From Oscillospiraceae bacterium (GTDB taxonomy: Bacteria > Bacillota > Clostridia > Oscillospirales > Ruminococcaceae): a DNA stretch of 46,197 nt. Shown here piece after piece: positions 1 to 7,868 of this stretch. Where the stretch lies: positions 1 to 46,197 of the forward strand of contig JAIEDQ010000171.1 in the NCBI GenBank assembly GCA_029067895.1, given 5' to 3'. Numbering within the stretch: position 1 is the stretch's first letter; each line of letters starts with the position of its first letter. The position numbers and the translations under genes were made by a program. The notes beneath the pieces are model-generated. The model was not told the DNA's origin. It saw only the letters and a program-made list of their open reading frames with translations, and did no database searches.

Positions 1-242
1 GGACTTTTCAGCACGTCATTGCAGATATTACGCGCAGCAGCAATAAGCCATGCCTTTTCGTGCTCGCGGCTTTCAAATTTCATGTCCGACCGCATAAGCC
101 GCACAAAGGTATCCGAGACCGCGTCCTCGGTATCCGACCTGTTTTTCATGTACAGCCAGCAGACCCGGTATACCGTGTCCAGATTGCGAAGATAGATGTC
201 TGCAAGAATTTCCTGCCTGCTTTGTGTTGATTGCCTGTCCAT
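1..242 (-). CDS. ECF RNA polymerase sigma factor, 5' part only (cut by window edge)
   Basis: The reverse strand from 242 reads MDRQSTQSRQEILADIYLRN and continues open to the window edge, about 80 residues. It shows the region 2 pattern of extracytoplasmic-function sigma factors: a helix ending YRVCWLYMKN, then TEDAVSDTFVRLMR, then HEKAWLIAAARNICND, which resembles the core-binding and -10-binding helices. The start is an ATG preceded by GGAGGTG eight bases upstream. Region 4 lies outside the window. It lies downstream of, and on the same strand as, the sigma/anti-sigma pair at 502-2083, but a terminator and a 259-base gap separate them, so it is probably its own transcription unit. The family is clear; the regulon is not visible. 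Confidence 0.85.
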   Translation of the reverse strand, partial: MDRQSTQSRQEILADIYLRNLDTVYRVCWLYMKNRSDTEDAVSDTFVRLMRSDMKFESREHEKAWLIAAARNICNDVLKS

Positions 243-308
243 TGGATTTTCACCTCCGGTTATAGTCAAGTAACGGCACAGAAGTATTGTTACCCATGGG
301 AGTATTTT

Positions 309-355
309 ACCCTTATTGAAAATGTATGCCAATAAGGGTAAAGGCTCAGCCTTTT
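309..355 (-). repeat. Family-1 hairpin repeat, copy a (partial, variant second stem)
   Basis: Positions 340-354 carry the family-1 core AAAGGCTCAGCCTTT, a 6-bp stem with a 3-base loop. Read on the minus strand it is followed, in place of the usual GCCGCC stem, by a perfect 10-bp inverted repeat: ACCCTTATTG at 309-318 and its complement at 330-339, with an 11-base loop. The two-hairpin layout is therefore kept although the second stem sequence is new. It lies in the gap between the anti-sigma-like gene and the left-edge sigma gene, beyond the main terminator. Confidence 0.65.
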
Positions 356-456
356 GTTCCGTCATTAATAATACGAGTTAAAAAGGGAAACGAACGCATT
401 GTGGAAAAATTTTTTTGCGTTTCAATATTTCTATATTATAATTGTATACTAAAAAT

Positions 457-497
457 AAAAACTAAAAACCGAAAACCCGTAAAAGGTTTTCGGCTTT
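457..497 (-). terminator. Intrinsic terminator of the sigma/anti-sigma operon
   Basis: On the minus strand the stop codon at 502-504 is followed by a stem CCGAAAACC / GGTTTTCGG (469-493 on the plus strand, loop about 6 bases) and then a T-rich run. It is a good rho-independent terminator for the gene ending at 502. The other strand also carries a T run, so it may work both ways. Confidence 0.8.
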
Positions 498-501
498 TTT
501 G

Positions 502-1578
502 TTATTCAATCGGAACGGTCACGCCGTCAAATTCTATTGCTTCTATCTCGTTAAAGTCAAGCACACCCATCTGAGCTTCGCCGTGAGTGATTGAGAAATC
601 ACTGTAGATCAATATCTCTTGGCAGTCTTCTTTGGCTTCGTAACTGGCACTGCTTGGAGTAAAACATACTCTGTCGCCGTTTTTATAGATAAACCAAATG
701 TTGCCCCACCCAAATTCGGGATTGGAAGTACCTGTGCCAAGCGGCTGTGCCGGATCGGCGGTCGCATTTATAACATATTTAAACGGTGATACGCTTATTG
801 TCTTAACATACATTTCAACCGCCGCTATTTTATCCTCGTCATATTCTGCATCAAATTCTGGGGAGGGTCTGTCCTTGAAAATTGCAGTGTGATTTACGTT
901 TACGATTTTTTTCATATTGTTGATATCGCTTTGTATTTCAAAGCTTATTGTTGCAAGCAATGTGCGCGATATACTTAAAACCTCTCCGTTTTCATCTGTT
1001 ACGATATTCTGTTCATCAAGCTCAAATTCAAGAACGTCTCCTTTTTTTATCTCGTTGACACAATTTAAATATACAGCTGTGTTCGCTGTATCTCCCTCCA
1101 TTCCCAATGCGAACCAGTCTGTACTAATGGCATTGAAGTATTTTGGATCTGTAATTCCCGCTATACACCAATGATCCGCCCAGCCGGGTTCTATAGCCAT
1201 ACCGTCAACAAGCAGATTGAAATAAAGTGAATTTCCATCACTGATAACGTCCCCGATAGTAAAATTGTAAGGTACGCTCTCTGCATTTTCAATTTTGACA
1301 TTCCCGATATTAACGCTGTAATCGTTAATATTTTTCTCGATAACAGCCGCGCCGCTGCCGAAAAGCTTCTGAGACCAGCCGAAATTCGCCGCCGAGACGG
1401 TAAGTCCGCAAATCAAAATCAATGCGCAAACTGCCGCGGAGACGCTCATTTTCATTTTCGGCAGGGATTTTTTGTGTCCCGCCTCCGCTTCAGCCCTTAT
1501 TTTCGCCGAGGTCACGATGTCCCGCTCGGTTGAAATCCGTGACATAGTTTCCTTTAGTCTGTCGTTCAAAGTATTCAT
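502..1578 (-). CDS. Membrane-anchored anti-sigma-like protein (DUF4179-type)
   Basis: 358 residues. A charged cytoplasmic N-terminus of about 45 residues (NDRLKETMSRISTERDIVTS) precedes one transmembrane helix (SVSAAVCALILICGLTVSAA) and a long extracytoplasmic domain rich in beta-type segments. This layout, and its place directly after an ECF sigma gene, is that of clostridial DUF4179-type proteins thought to hold the partner sigma factor at the membrane. I chose the ATG at 1578 because GGGAG lies just upstream; the frame is open further 5' but without a good ribosome site. The start lies inside the sigma gene, an overlap of 89 bases, which suggests translational coupling. The anti-sigma role is inferred from context and topology, not from a conserved zinc-binding motif; I see no HxxxCxxC signature. 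Confidence 0.7.
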   Translation of the reverse strand: MNTLNDRLKETMSRISTERDIVTSAKIRAEAEAGHKKSLPKMKMSVSAAVCALILICGLTVSAANFGWSQKLFGSGAAVIEKNINDYSVNIGNVKIENAESVPYNFTIGDVISDGNSLYFNLLVDGMAIEPGWADHWCIAGITDPKYFNAISTDWFALGMEGDTANTAVYLNCVNEIKKGDVLEFELDEQNIVTDENGEVLSISRTLLATISFEIQSDINNMKKIVNVNHTAIFKDRPSPEFDAEYDEDKIAAVEMYVKTISVSPFKYVINATADPAQPLGTGTSNPEFGWGNIWFIYKNGDRVCFTPSSASYEAKEDCQEILIYSDFSITHGEAQMGVLDFNEIEAIEFDGVTVPIE

Positions 1579-2083
1579 ATTCGTTACTCCCTTCAAGCTT
1601 TGCTTTAAGCTGTTTTCTTGCGCGGTCAAGCCTTGTGGTAACAGCTGTGACCGAAATTTTCAGCGTGCGGGCAATTTCCGCCGCCGACATATTTTCATAG
1701 TAGTAAAGCAGTATCACCGTCTTATATTTGTTATCCAGACAGGACACCGCACGGAACAGTTCCGACTGCTCGGGATACTCAAATTGCTTTGTGATCTTTT
1801 CAAGCTCCTCCGGGTCGTCGGAAAAATGCTTTCTTCTTCGGAGGATTTTTAAAGACGCATTAACCGTCACCCTGATAAGCCAGGCGCGGCAGTGCTCCTC
1901 GCTCTCAAATGGCTTTTTCCGTTTGAACAATTGGTACAAAGCTTCCTCGGCAGCGTCCTCTGCGTCACTTGCGGAGCGAAGCATTACCGCCGCATGAGCG
2001 TAAAGCCGCTGCGCGTTCTCGCAGGCAACACGTTCAAACTCCTCTTTGCAAAGCAAATCCCTCACTTCCTTTCCGATGTACAT
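1490..2083 (-). CDS. ECF RNA polymerase sigma factor
   Basis: About 197 residues from the ATG at 2083. Region 2 is visible as ASDAEDAAEEALYQLFKRKK and EEHCRAWLIRVTVNASLK. Region 4 is visible as LDNKYKTVILLYYYENMSAAEIARTLKISVTAVTTRLDRARKQL in consecutive segments, the helix-turn-helix that reads the -35 element. The C-terminus runs about 29 residues beyond the usual end and overlaps the start of the downstream anti-sigma-like gene. The SD is weak (GGGGA, rather distant), so the start is less certain; an upstream in-frame ATG at 2122 has no SD. As in similar operons the sigma factor probably drives its own transcription, but I could not define the promoter. Confidence 0.88.
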   Translation of the reverse strand: MYIGKEVRDLLCKEEFERVACENAQRLYAHAAVMLRSASDAEDAAEEALYQLFKRKKPFESEEHCRAWLIRVTVNASLKILRRRKHFSDDPEELEKITKQFEYPEQSELFRAVSCLDNKYKTVILLYYYENMSAAEIARTLKISVTAVTTRLDRARKQLKAKLEGSNEYEYFERQTKGNYVTDFNRAGHRDLGENKG

Positions 2084-2194
2084 CACTTTATATATCCCCG
2101 AAAAAGCCGAAATGTCACACAAATAAAAATATTCGGCGCTTTAAACAAATCCAAAGAAAGTATTTGTGAATATCAATAGTATTATTATCGGTAC

Positions 2195-2228
2195 ACAAAA
2201 AGGCTGCCGAAAATCTCGGCAGCCTTTA
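2195..2228 (-). terminator. Intrinsic terminator downstream of nifJ
   Basis: An 11-bp stem (AAGGCTGCCGA with CGGCAGCCTT, loop of a few bases) is followed on the minus strand by TTTTTGTG. It lies beyond the family-2 repeat that directly follows nifJ, and also separates nifJ from the sigma operon. Confidence 0.85.
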
Positions 2229-2259
2229 TCATCGTATGAGCAGGGTATTCGCGAATTGC

Positions 2260-2376
2260 TTCCCGCCCCCCTTGAGGGGGGCTTCAGCAAACTAACATTT
2301 TGCAGTATTTAACTATGGGGGTGTGACTTTCTTGCACTGCGTGCAAGCGCCCGCGGGGGCTTCCCCGCCGCCCCGC
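2260..2376 (-). repeat. Family-2 GC-rich palindromic repeat, copy c, abutting the nifJ stop
   Basis: The minus strand directly after the nifJ TAA reads GCGGGG..GGGGAAGCCCCCGCGGGC, then an AGTCA..CCCC segment and AAAATGTT, then GCCCCCC-TTGA-GGGGGGC (2265-2282). These blocks occur in the same order in the copies at 29883 and 35414. This copy carries an extra hairpin insert (CTTGCACGCAGTGCAAG) between the first and second blocks. Confidence 0.7.
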
Positions 2377-5300
2377 TTACTTCTCGTCAGTACCGTACAG
2401 CTTTGTAAGTCTGGTAAGGTAATCGTAACGATCCTTTGCATTGTTGATAGCCTTGTTGAAGAGTCTATCCGCTCTTTCGGGATTCTGTCTTGCAAGAGCG
2501 TTGTAACGAACCTCGCCCATGAGGAAGTCCTTGTACTTATCGTCAACAGCAGGTACCTTGCTGTCGAGAGAGAACGGATTCTTGCCCTCGTCCTTGAGTG
2601 CGGGGTTGTATCTGTAGAGGTGCCAGTAGCCTGCCTCAACAGCCTTCTTCTCTTCTTCCATAGCCTTGCTCATGCCTGCCTTGATACCGTGGTTGATACA
2701 AGGAGCGTAAGCAATGATAAGGGAAGGACCGTTATAAGCCTCAGCCTCTGTGATAGCCTTGATACACTGATTCATGTCAGCGCCCATTGCAATGTGTGCA
2801 ACGTAAACGTAGCCGTAGCTCATTGCGATGCCTGCAAGGTCTTTCTTCTTGGTCTCCTTACCCGCAGCAGCGAACTGTGCGATCGCGCCTGTAGGTGTGG
2901 ACTTGGAGGACTGTCCGCCTGTGTTGGAGTAAACCTCTGTATCGAATACGAAGATGTTTACGTCCTCGCCGGAAGCAATAACGTGGTCAAGTCCGGAGAA
3001 GCCGATATCATAAGCCCAGCCGTCGCCGCCGAATACCCACATGGACTTCTTGCCCAGGTAATCCTTAAGCTCCAGAACCTCAGCAGCAGCCTCGGACTTG
3101 CTTCCCTCCAGAGCCTTGATAAGCTCTGCTGTAGCAGCCTTGTTTGCGTTGCCGTCGTTCATTGTGGACATATAGTTCTCGATAGCGGTCTTCATGCCGC
3201 CCTTAGCGGATTTCTGCATTTCAAGCAGCTTTGCAACAGCTCTCTGACGGAGAGTATTCTGTGCAAGGAACATACCGTAGCCGTACTCTGCGTTATCCTC
3301 AAACAGGGAGTTAGCCCAAGCAGGACCCTTGCCTTCCTTGTTTACTGTGTAAGGAGTGGAAGGTGCGGAACCGCCCCAGATGGAAGAACATCCTGTAGCG
3401 TTTGCGATAAACATTCTGTCGCCGAAGAGCTGTGTTACAAGCTTAGCGTAAGGAGTCTCACCGCAGCCTGCGCACGCGCCGGAGAATTCAAGCAGAGGCT
3501 GCTTGAACTGCGAACCCTTGACGGTTGTTTCCTTGAACTTCTCCGCAACTTCTTTCTTCTCGGGAAGCTCCTGTCCGTAAGCGAACAGGTTCTGAGAAGC
3601 GAGCTGCTCTGCGAGAGGCTTCATTGTGAGAGCCTTTTCGCCCTTCTTGCCGGGACATACATTTGCACAAGAGCCGCAGCCTGTGCAGTCCAGAGCGGAA
3701 ACTGTCATAACGAAGTTCATCTTGTCCAGACCTGCGATCTTCAGACCCTTTGTTCCCTCGGGAGCCTTAGCAAGCTCGTCGTCGGTCATAACAACGGGAC
3801 GGATTACAGCGTGAGGACAAACGTAAGAACAGAAGTTACACTGGATACAGTTGTCGCTGTTCCAAGCGGGAACGTCAACAGCAATACCTCTCTTTTCGTA
3901 AGCCGCAGAACCCTGAGGGAATGTGCCGTCGGGCATATTCTTGAACGCGGAAACGGGGAGAGTATCACCCAGCTGAGCGTTAACGGGGATCTGGATCTTA
4001 TTAACGTAATTAACGAGGTCTTTTCTGTCGCCTGTAGCCTTAGGCATACCCATCTTGGTATCCTTGCACTTAGCCCACTCTGCGGGAACCGGAATCTCAA
4101 CAACATTCTTTGCGCCTGCGTCGATAGCGTCGTAGTTCATCTTAACAACGTCGTCGCCCTTCTTGCCGAAGGAAGCCTTAGCCTTTTCTTTCATATACTT
4201 GATAGCGTCAGCCTCGGGAATGATCTTTGCAAGCTTGAAGAATGCAGACTGGAGAACTGTAGATGTTCTGTTGCCCAGACCGATCTTTCTTGCAATGTCA
4301 ACGCCGTCGATGATGTAGAACTTGATATTGTTCTCAGCAAGGTATCTCTTTACCTGACCGGGCAGGTGCTGTTCAACCTCGTCTTTGCTCCACTGGCAGT
4401 TGAGGAGGAATGTTCCGCCGGGCTTGATGTCCTGTACCATATTATACTTGTCGATATAGGACTGGTTGTGACAAGCAACGAAGTCAGCCATATTAACAAG
4501 GTATGTGGACTTGATGGGAGTTTTGCCGAAACGGAGGTGAGAAACCGTTACGCCGCCCGACTTCTTGGAGTCGTAAGCAAAGTATGCCTGAGCGTACATA
4601 TCGGTATGGTCGCCGATGATCTTGATGGAGTTCTTGTTAGCACCAACAGTACCGTCGGAGCCGAGACCCCAGAACTTACAAGCAACTGTTCCCTCGGGAG
4701 CTGTGTCAAGCTTGCCCTCGCTGGGAAGAGACAGATTTGTAACATCGTCTGTGATGCCGATGGTAAATCTGGGCTTGTAGGTATCTTTCTTATAGTCGTT
4801 CCAGTAAACAGCCTTGATCTGGTCGGGAGTTGTATCCTTGGAGCCCAGACCGTAGCGTCCGCCGCAGATAACAACGTTGTGGAACTTAGTGCCCTTAAGA
4901 GCAGCAACAACGTCGAGATAAAGAGGTTCGCCCAGAGAGCCGGGTTCCTTTGTTCTGTCGAGAACGGAGATCTGCTTAACGGTTTCGGGAAGAGCTTCAA
5001 CCAGCTTGTCAGCGCAGAAAGGTCTGTACAGACGAACCTTAACAAGACCCAGCTTAGCGCCGTATTCCTTGTTGAGGAAGTCGATAGTCTCTTCGATGGT
5101 GTCACATACAGAACCCATTGCAACGATAACGTGGTCAGCATCGGGTGCGCCGTAGTAGTTGAAGGGCTTGTAGTTAGTGCCGATCTTCTTGTTGACCTTG
5201 TTCATGTAGTCCTCTACGATCTCGGGGAACTTGTTGTAGTATTCGTTGCAAGCCTCACGAGCCTGGAAGAAGATATCGCCGTTCTGAGCGGTACCGCGGA

Positions 5301-5943
5301 GCACGGGGTGCTCGGGGTTGAGGGAGCGGTTTCTGAAAGCCTGAGCAGCTTTCTTGTCCAGCATATCCTCAAGATCCTTGTAATCCCAAGCGTCGATCTT
5401 CTGGATCTCGTGGGAAGTACGGAAGCCGTCGAAGAAGTGGAGCACGGGAACACGTCCCTTGATGGTGGACAGGTGAGCAACAGCGCCAAGGTCCATAACC
5501 TCCTGAACGTTTGAAGCGCAGAGCATAGCAAAGCCTGTCTGACGGCAAGCGTAAACGTCGGAGTGGTCGCCGAAGATGTTGAGAGCGTGAGAAGCTACAC
5601 ATCTTGCGGAAACGTGGATAACGCAGGGGAGAAGCTCGCCGGCGATCTTATACATATTCGGGATCATCAGGAGCAGACCCTGAGAAGCTGTGTAGGTGGT
5701 GGTAAGCGCGCCTGCGGAAAGCGAGCCGTGAACAGTACCGGCAGCGCCTGCCTCGGACTGCATTTCAGCTACTTTGACAGGCTGACCGAACAGGTTGTTC
5801 TGATTTTTCGCAGCCCACTGGTCGGTTACCTCAGCCATAACAGAGGAAGGGGTGATCGGGTAGATGGCAGCAACGTCGGTAAAGGGATAAGAGACCCACG
5901 CCGCAGCGTTGTTGCCGTCCATGGTTTGTTTTTTTCTTGCCAT
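2377..5943 (-). CDS. nifJ: Pyruvate:ferredoxin (flavodoxin) oxidoreductase, homodimeric
   Basis: 1188 residues, normal for the single-chain enzyme. It oxidises pyruvate to acetyl-CoA and CO2, passing electrons to ferredoxin or flavodoxin in the cytoplasm, the central step of anaerobic fermentation. In order: the N-terminal pyrimidine-binding domain with YPITPSS (about residues 28-34); two 4Fe-4S ferredoxin motifs, CIQCNFCSYVCPH (about 698) and CTGCGSCANVCPG (about 751); CAGCGETPY (about 820), which helps bind the third cluster; and the thiamine pyrophosphate site GDGWAYDIGF ... YSNTGGQ (from about 970). The start at 5943 follows AGGAGG at ideal spacing; the frame is open further upstream, but that stretch covers the promoter and looks noncoding. 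It is transcribed alone. Codon use is strongly biased, fitting high expression, and this bias creates a long open frame on the other strand. Confidence 0.97.
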   Translation of the reverse strand: MARKKQTMDGNNAAAWVSYPFTDVAAIYPITPSSVMAEVTDQWAAKNQNNLFGQPVKVAEMQSEAGAAGTVHGSLSAGALTTTYTASQGLLLMIPNMYKIAGELLPCVIHVSARCVASHALNIFGDHSDVYACRQTGFAMLCASNVQEVMDLGAVAHLSTIKGRVPVLHFFDGFRTSHEIQKIDAWDYKDLEDMLDKKAAQAFRNRSLNPEHPVLRGTAQNGDIFFQAREACNEYYNKFPEIVEDYMNKVNKKIGTNYKPFNYYGAPDADHVIVAMGSVCDTIEETIDFLNKEYGAKLGLVKVRLYRPFCADKLVEALPETVKQISVLDRTKEPGSLGEPLYLDVVAALKGTKFHNVVICGGRYGLGSKDTTPDQIKAVYWNDYKKDTYKPRFTIGITDDVTNLSLPSEGKLDTAPEGTVACKFWGLGSDGTVGANKNSIKIIGDHTDMYAQAYFAYDSKKSGGVTVSHLRFGKTPIKSTYLVNMADFVACHNQSYIDKYNMVQDIKPGGTFLLNCQWSKDEVEQHLPGQVKRYLAENNIKFYIIDGVDIARKIGLGNRTSTVLQSAFFKLAKIIPEADAIKYMKEKAKASFGKKGDDVVKMNYDAIDAGAKNVVEIPVPAEWAKCKDTKMGMPKATGDRKDLVNYVNKIQIPVNAQLGDTLPVSAFKNMPDGTFPQGSAAYEKRGIAVDVPAWNSDNCIQCNFCSYVCPHAVIRPVVMTDDELAKAPEGTKGLKIAGLDKMNFVMTVSALDCTGCGSCANVCPGKKGEKALTMKPLAEQLASQNLFAYGQELPEKKEVAEKFKETTVKGSQFKQPLLEFSGACAGCGETPYAKLVTQLFGDRMFIANATGCSSIWGGSAPSTPYTVNKEGKGPAWANSLFEDNAEYGYGMFLAQNTLRQRAVAKLLEMQKSAKGGMKTAIENYMSTMNDGNANKAATAELIKALEGSKSEAAAEVLELKDYLGKKSMWVFGGDGWAYDIGFSGLDHVIASGEDVNIFVFDTEVYSNTGGQSSKSTPTGAIAQFAAAGKETKKKDLAGIAMSYGYVYVAHIAMGADMNQCIKAITEAEAYNGPSLIIAYAPCINHGIKAGMSKAMEEEKKAVEAGYWHLYRYNPALKDEGKNPFSLDSKVPAVDDKYKDFLMGEVRYNALARQNPERADRLFNKAINNAKDRYDYLTRLTKLYGTDEK

Positions 5944-5989
5944 ATTGGACAATCCTCCTAAAACAAATTTGTATGACACGACATATATG

Positions 5990-6009
5990 ATATCGCCGCA
6001 AAGCGATAT
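5990..6009. promoter_or_regulatory. Inverted repeat in the nifJ leader (possible operator or mRNA stem)
   Basis: ATATCGC-6-GCGATAT is a perfect 7-bp inverted repeat between the nifJ -10 box and its ribosome site, about 25 bases downstream of the -10. It could be a repressor site or an mRNA-stabilising leader stem. It does not match the Rex consensus. Confidence 0.45.
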
Positions 6010-6034
6010 TATATATAGTACATACGCTGATATT

Positions 6035-6063
6035 ATTTTAACACAAATAATTCCTCTTGTAAA
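6035..6063 (-). promoter_or_regulatory. nifJ promoter
   Basis: On the minus strand TTTACA and TAAAAT are separated by exactly 17 bases. Transcription would start near 6028, giving a leader of about 85 bases. Confidence 0.75.
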
Positions 6064-6199
6064 GTATTTTTTTACTAAAAAAGCTGTTTTTTTACTGACA
6101 GTTTTCCGATTTGTTGACAAGGCAAATTTTTTGGGATAAAATTAGAGCAAATTCACATAAAACCGACTGCGGATTTCGTGCAATGTCGATACAGAAGCT

Positions 6200-6270
6200 T
6201 TTTCTCGGCTTGGAAACAAAATCATGCAGTCATTGCTATAGACGGCGGCATGCAAAAAGGCTCAGCCTTT
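6200..6270 (-). repeat. Family-1 hairpin repeat, copy b
   Basis: The core AAAGGCTCAGCCTTT (6256-6270) is preceded by GACGGCGGCA and, further left, TTTTCTCGGCTTGGAAACA, the same block order as the copies at 21255, 31241 and 32209. Similarity seems to extend left to about 6155. Unlike the others it does not follow a stop codon: it lies in the divergent gap between nifJ and the AraC-type gene. Its second stem is degraded. Confidence 0.65.
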
Positions 6271-6341
6271 ACGGGAATAATTTTTTATGCGGGGGCAGGA
6301 TTTTGTGCAAGTAAAATCAAGTCAAGCCCGAATTTTAATGC

Positions 6342-6347
6342 TATAAT
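6342..6347 (+). promoter_or_regulatory. Probable -10 box of the AraC-type gene
   Basis: TATAAT lies 31 bases before the start codon. No clear -35 hexamer is visible 16-18 bases upstream, which would fit an activator-dependent promoter. Confidence 0.45.
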
Positions 6348-6377
6348 AAAAACAGAGCGGTTGAAGAGGTAAAAACA

Positions 6378-7370
6378 ATGTACGAAATGAACAGGCATAT
6401 ACAGATGATCGTCGATGAGATCGACAGGTGTATTGAACAGCGCAGCAATGAAGAGCTGACGCTGCGGACGCTTTCTCAGAAGCTGGGATATTCCGAATTT
6501 TATGTTGCGAGAAAATTCAAAGAAATATCCGGTATGAATTTCAAGGATTATCTGCGCCGCAGAAAATTAGCTTTTGCGCTTAAAGACATAAGGGACAGCG
6601 AAAGAGGTATTCTGGACATTGCTCTCGATTACGGCTTTTCGACCCACGAAGCCTTTACCCGGTCGTTTAAAGCAATGTACGGGATAACGCCGGGCGAATA
6701 TCGTAAAAAACCTATACCGCTTGTTCTCCGTACAAAGCTCTGTCCGTTCGACCGCTACTTTTTAGGAATTGAGGAAAATAGTATGAACACATCTGCAAGC
6801 GAGGTAAAGACTTATTTTGTGACGATCCCCGCGCACAAATTCTTATATGTTAAAAACTATGACAGCAACGGGTACTGGGACTTCTGGCAGAAGCAGGCGC
6901 AGATTCCCGGACATGACTGCGATACTATCTGCGGTCTGCTTGACAGCATCAAGGGAAAGCTTGACGATGAGGGAGGAAGCGAAGCAAACAGCGGCGCCGG
7001 ACAGATAATGGCGTATATTTACGATCCGAAGGGACAGGCTTTTTCCTGCGGACAGGAATTTTCTCACGGTGTTCCCCGTTTGGAATGCTACGGGGTACGT
7101 CTTCCTGTTGATTACGACGGCGAAGTACCGTCCCAGATGACCCTGACCGATATTCCCGAAGCGGAATATATTGTTTTTGAACACGGACCCTTTGATTATG
7201 AAAAGGAAAACTGCATTGTAGAGAAAAAGGTAGATGAAGCGATCGAAAGCTTTGATTTTACCGGTACCGGATACTGTTATGATGATTCTGTGGGCAGAAT
7301 TGCTTACTTTTATCATGACCCCGCACGGTTCTGGAAAGTAGTCAGACCGATCAAAAAGGTGCAGGGTTAA
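6378..7370 (+). CDS. AraC-family regulator with GyrI-like effector domain
   Basis: 330 residues. The first 100 or so form two helix-turn-helix units of the AraC/XylS type (LTLRTLSQKLGYSEFYVARK and ILDIALDYGFSTHEAFTRSF), ending in the typical YGITPGEYRK. From about residue 139 to the end lies a GyrI-like (SOUL/Rob C-terminal) ligand-binding domain, beginning VKTYFVTIPAHKFLYV. The order, with DNA binding first and the effector domain last, is that of Rob- and BmrR-type multidrug or small-molecule sensors. GAAGAGGT gives a good SD. No transporter or enzyme gene lies beside it, so its target is unknown. Confidence 0.88.
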   Translation: MYEMNRHIQMIVDEIDRCIEQRSNEELTLRTLSQKLGYSEFYVARKFKEISGMNFKDYLRRRKLAFALKDIRDSERGILDIALDYGFSTHEAFTRSFKAMYGITPGEYRKKPIPLVLRTKLCPFDRYFLGIEENSMNTSASEVKTYFVTIPAHKFLYVKNYDSNGYWDFWQKQAQIPGHDCDTICGLLDSIKGKLDDEGGSEANSGAGQIMAYIYDPKGQAFSCGQEFSHGVPRLECYGVRLPVDYDGEVPSQMTLTDIPEAEYIVFEHGPFDYEKENCIVEKKVDEAIESFDFTGTGYCYDDSVGRIAYFYHDPARFWKVVRPIKKVQG

Positions 7371-7484
7371 GCTCCAAATTGATCGTGTTCACGTAAAGTC
7401 CGGCTCTCTGACTGCCGAACTGACGTTAAAAACCGTATCCGAAAAAGTCTTGACAAAAATAGTTTTGCGGTGTATAATTAAATC

Positions 7485-7566
7485 ACCACGAACGTTATAA
7501 AGTGTTATCCGCAAGGACACACAAAAGCAAAATCCCTCAGATGGCAGTCTGAGGGATTTTGTTTGC
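7485..7566 (+). ncRNA. Antisense antitoxin RNA, par-type locus 1
   Basis: A consensus promoter (TTGACA 7450-7455, 17-base spacer, TATAAT 7473-7478) faces the small toxin gene at 7582-7680. The RNA would be about 80 bases, ending in a perfect 13-bp terminator stem (7529-7541 with 7548-7560) that also serves the toxin mRNA from the other side. Positions 7488-7514 copy, with three mismatches and a 2-base insertion, the plus-strand sequence 7658-7682 that covers the toxin start codon. The RNA can therefore pair with the toxin start region although it is encoded beyond the gene's 3' end. This is the layout of RNAII in the Enterococcus pAD1 par system. The RNA is predicted, not shown. Confidence 0.72.
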
Positions 7567-7581
7567 TAAAGGATTTTTGGG

Positions 7582-7680
7582 CTACTTGTCGGACTTATTA
7601 TGTCTGTCTAACCACTTGCTTATGTAGTTACCAGCTACACTTGCCATAACAGACAATACGAACGTAATAAAGTATTCCAC
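7582..7680 (-). CDS. Small hydrophobic type I toxin-like peptide, locus 1
   Basis: 32 residues from a GTG start: one membrane helix (YFITFVLSVMASVAGNYI) followed by the charged tail SKWLDRHNKSDK. Length, single helix and polar tail fit Fst/Ldr-like membrane toxins of type I systems; I cannot assign it to a named family. GGAGGTGG lies just upstream. In the mRNA, CTTCTTACCTGT in the leader can pair with ACAGG...GGAG, burying the SD in an imperfect hairpin. The promoter is TTGACA-18-TATAAT on the minus strand (7741-7770), and the leader starts with ATTGTCGGCTTCTT, shared with locus 2. The gene is too short for usual gene calling. Confidence 0.78.
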   Translation of the reverse strand: MEYFITFVLSVMASVAGNYISKWLDRHNKSDK

Positions 7681-7740
7681 AAGTTCCACCTCCTTTCCCT
7701 GTCAGATTGCTCCAACAGGTAAGAAGCCGACAATAGTGTT

Positions 7741-7770
7741 ATTATAGCATATTATGACGAAATATGTCAA
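7741..7770 (-). promoter_or_regulatory. Promoter of toxin-like gene 1
   Basis: On the minus strand TTGACA and TATAAT lie 18 bases apart. It is back to back with the nadB promoter (7786-7814). Confidence 0.75.
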
Positions 7771-7785
7771 TTCTCGGTCAAAATC

Positions 7786-7814
7786 TTGATTTATTAATAT
7801 TTATGTGCTATAAT
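7786..7814 (+). promoter_or_regulatory. nadB promoter
   Basis: TTGATT and TATAAT are separated by 17 bases; the -10 lies 54 bases before the nadB ATG. I see no clear NiaR-type operator. Confidence 0.6.
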
Positions 7815-7868
7815 TACTGTATTTACATTATTACCATTCAAAACTATTATGAAATGAAGGAAACAGAA

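Noticed and set aside
2323-5514. Open frame of more than 1000 codons on the plus strand opposite nifJ
   Set aside because: It mirrors the codon bias of nifJ, starts in the family-2 repeat, has no SD and a composition unlike a protein (very high Ser, Leu, Val, Cys). nifJ has every expected motif.
7571-7700. The toxin-like peptides as chance frames
   Set aside because: Three copies share KWLDR tails, SD placement, promoters and paired repeats, so chance is unlikely.
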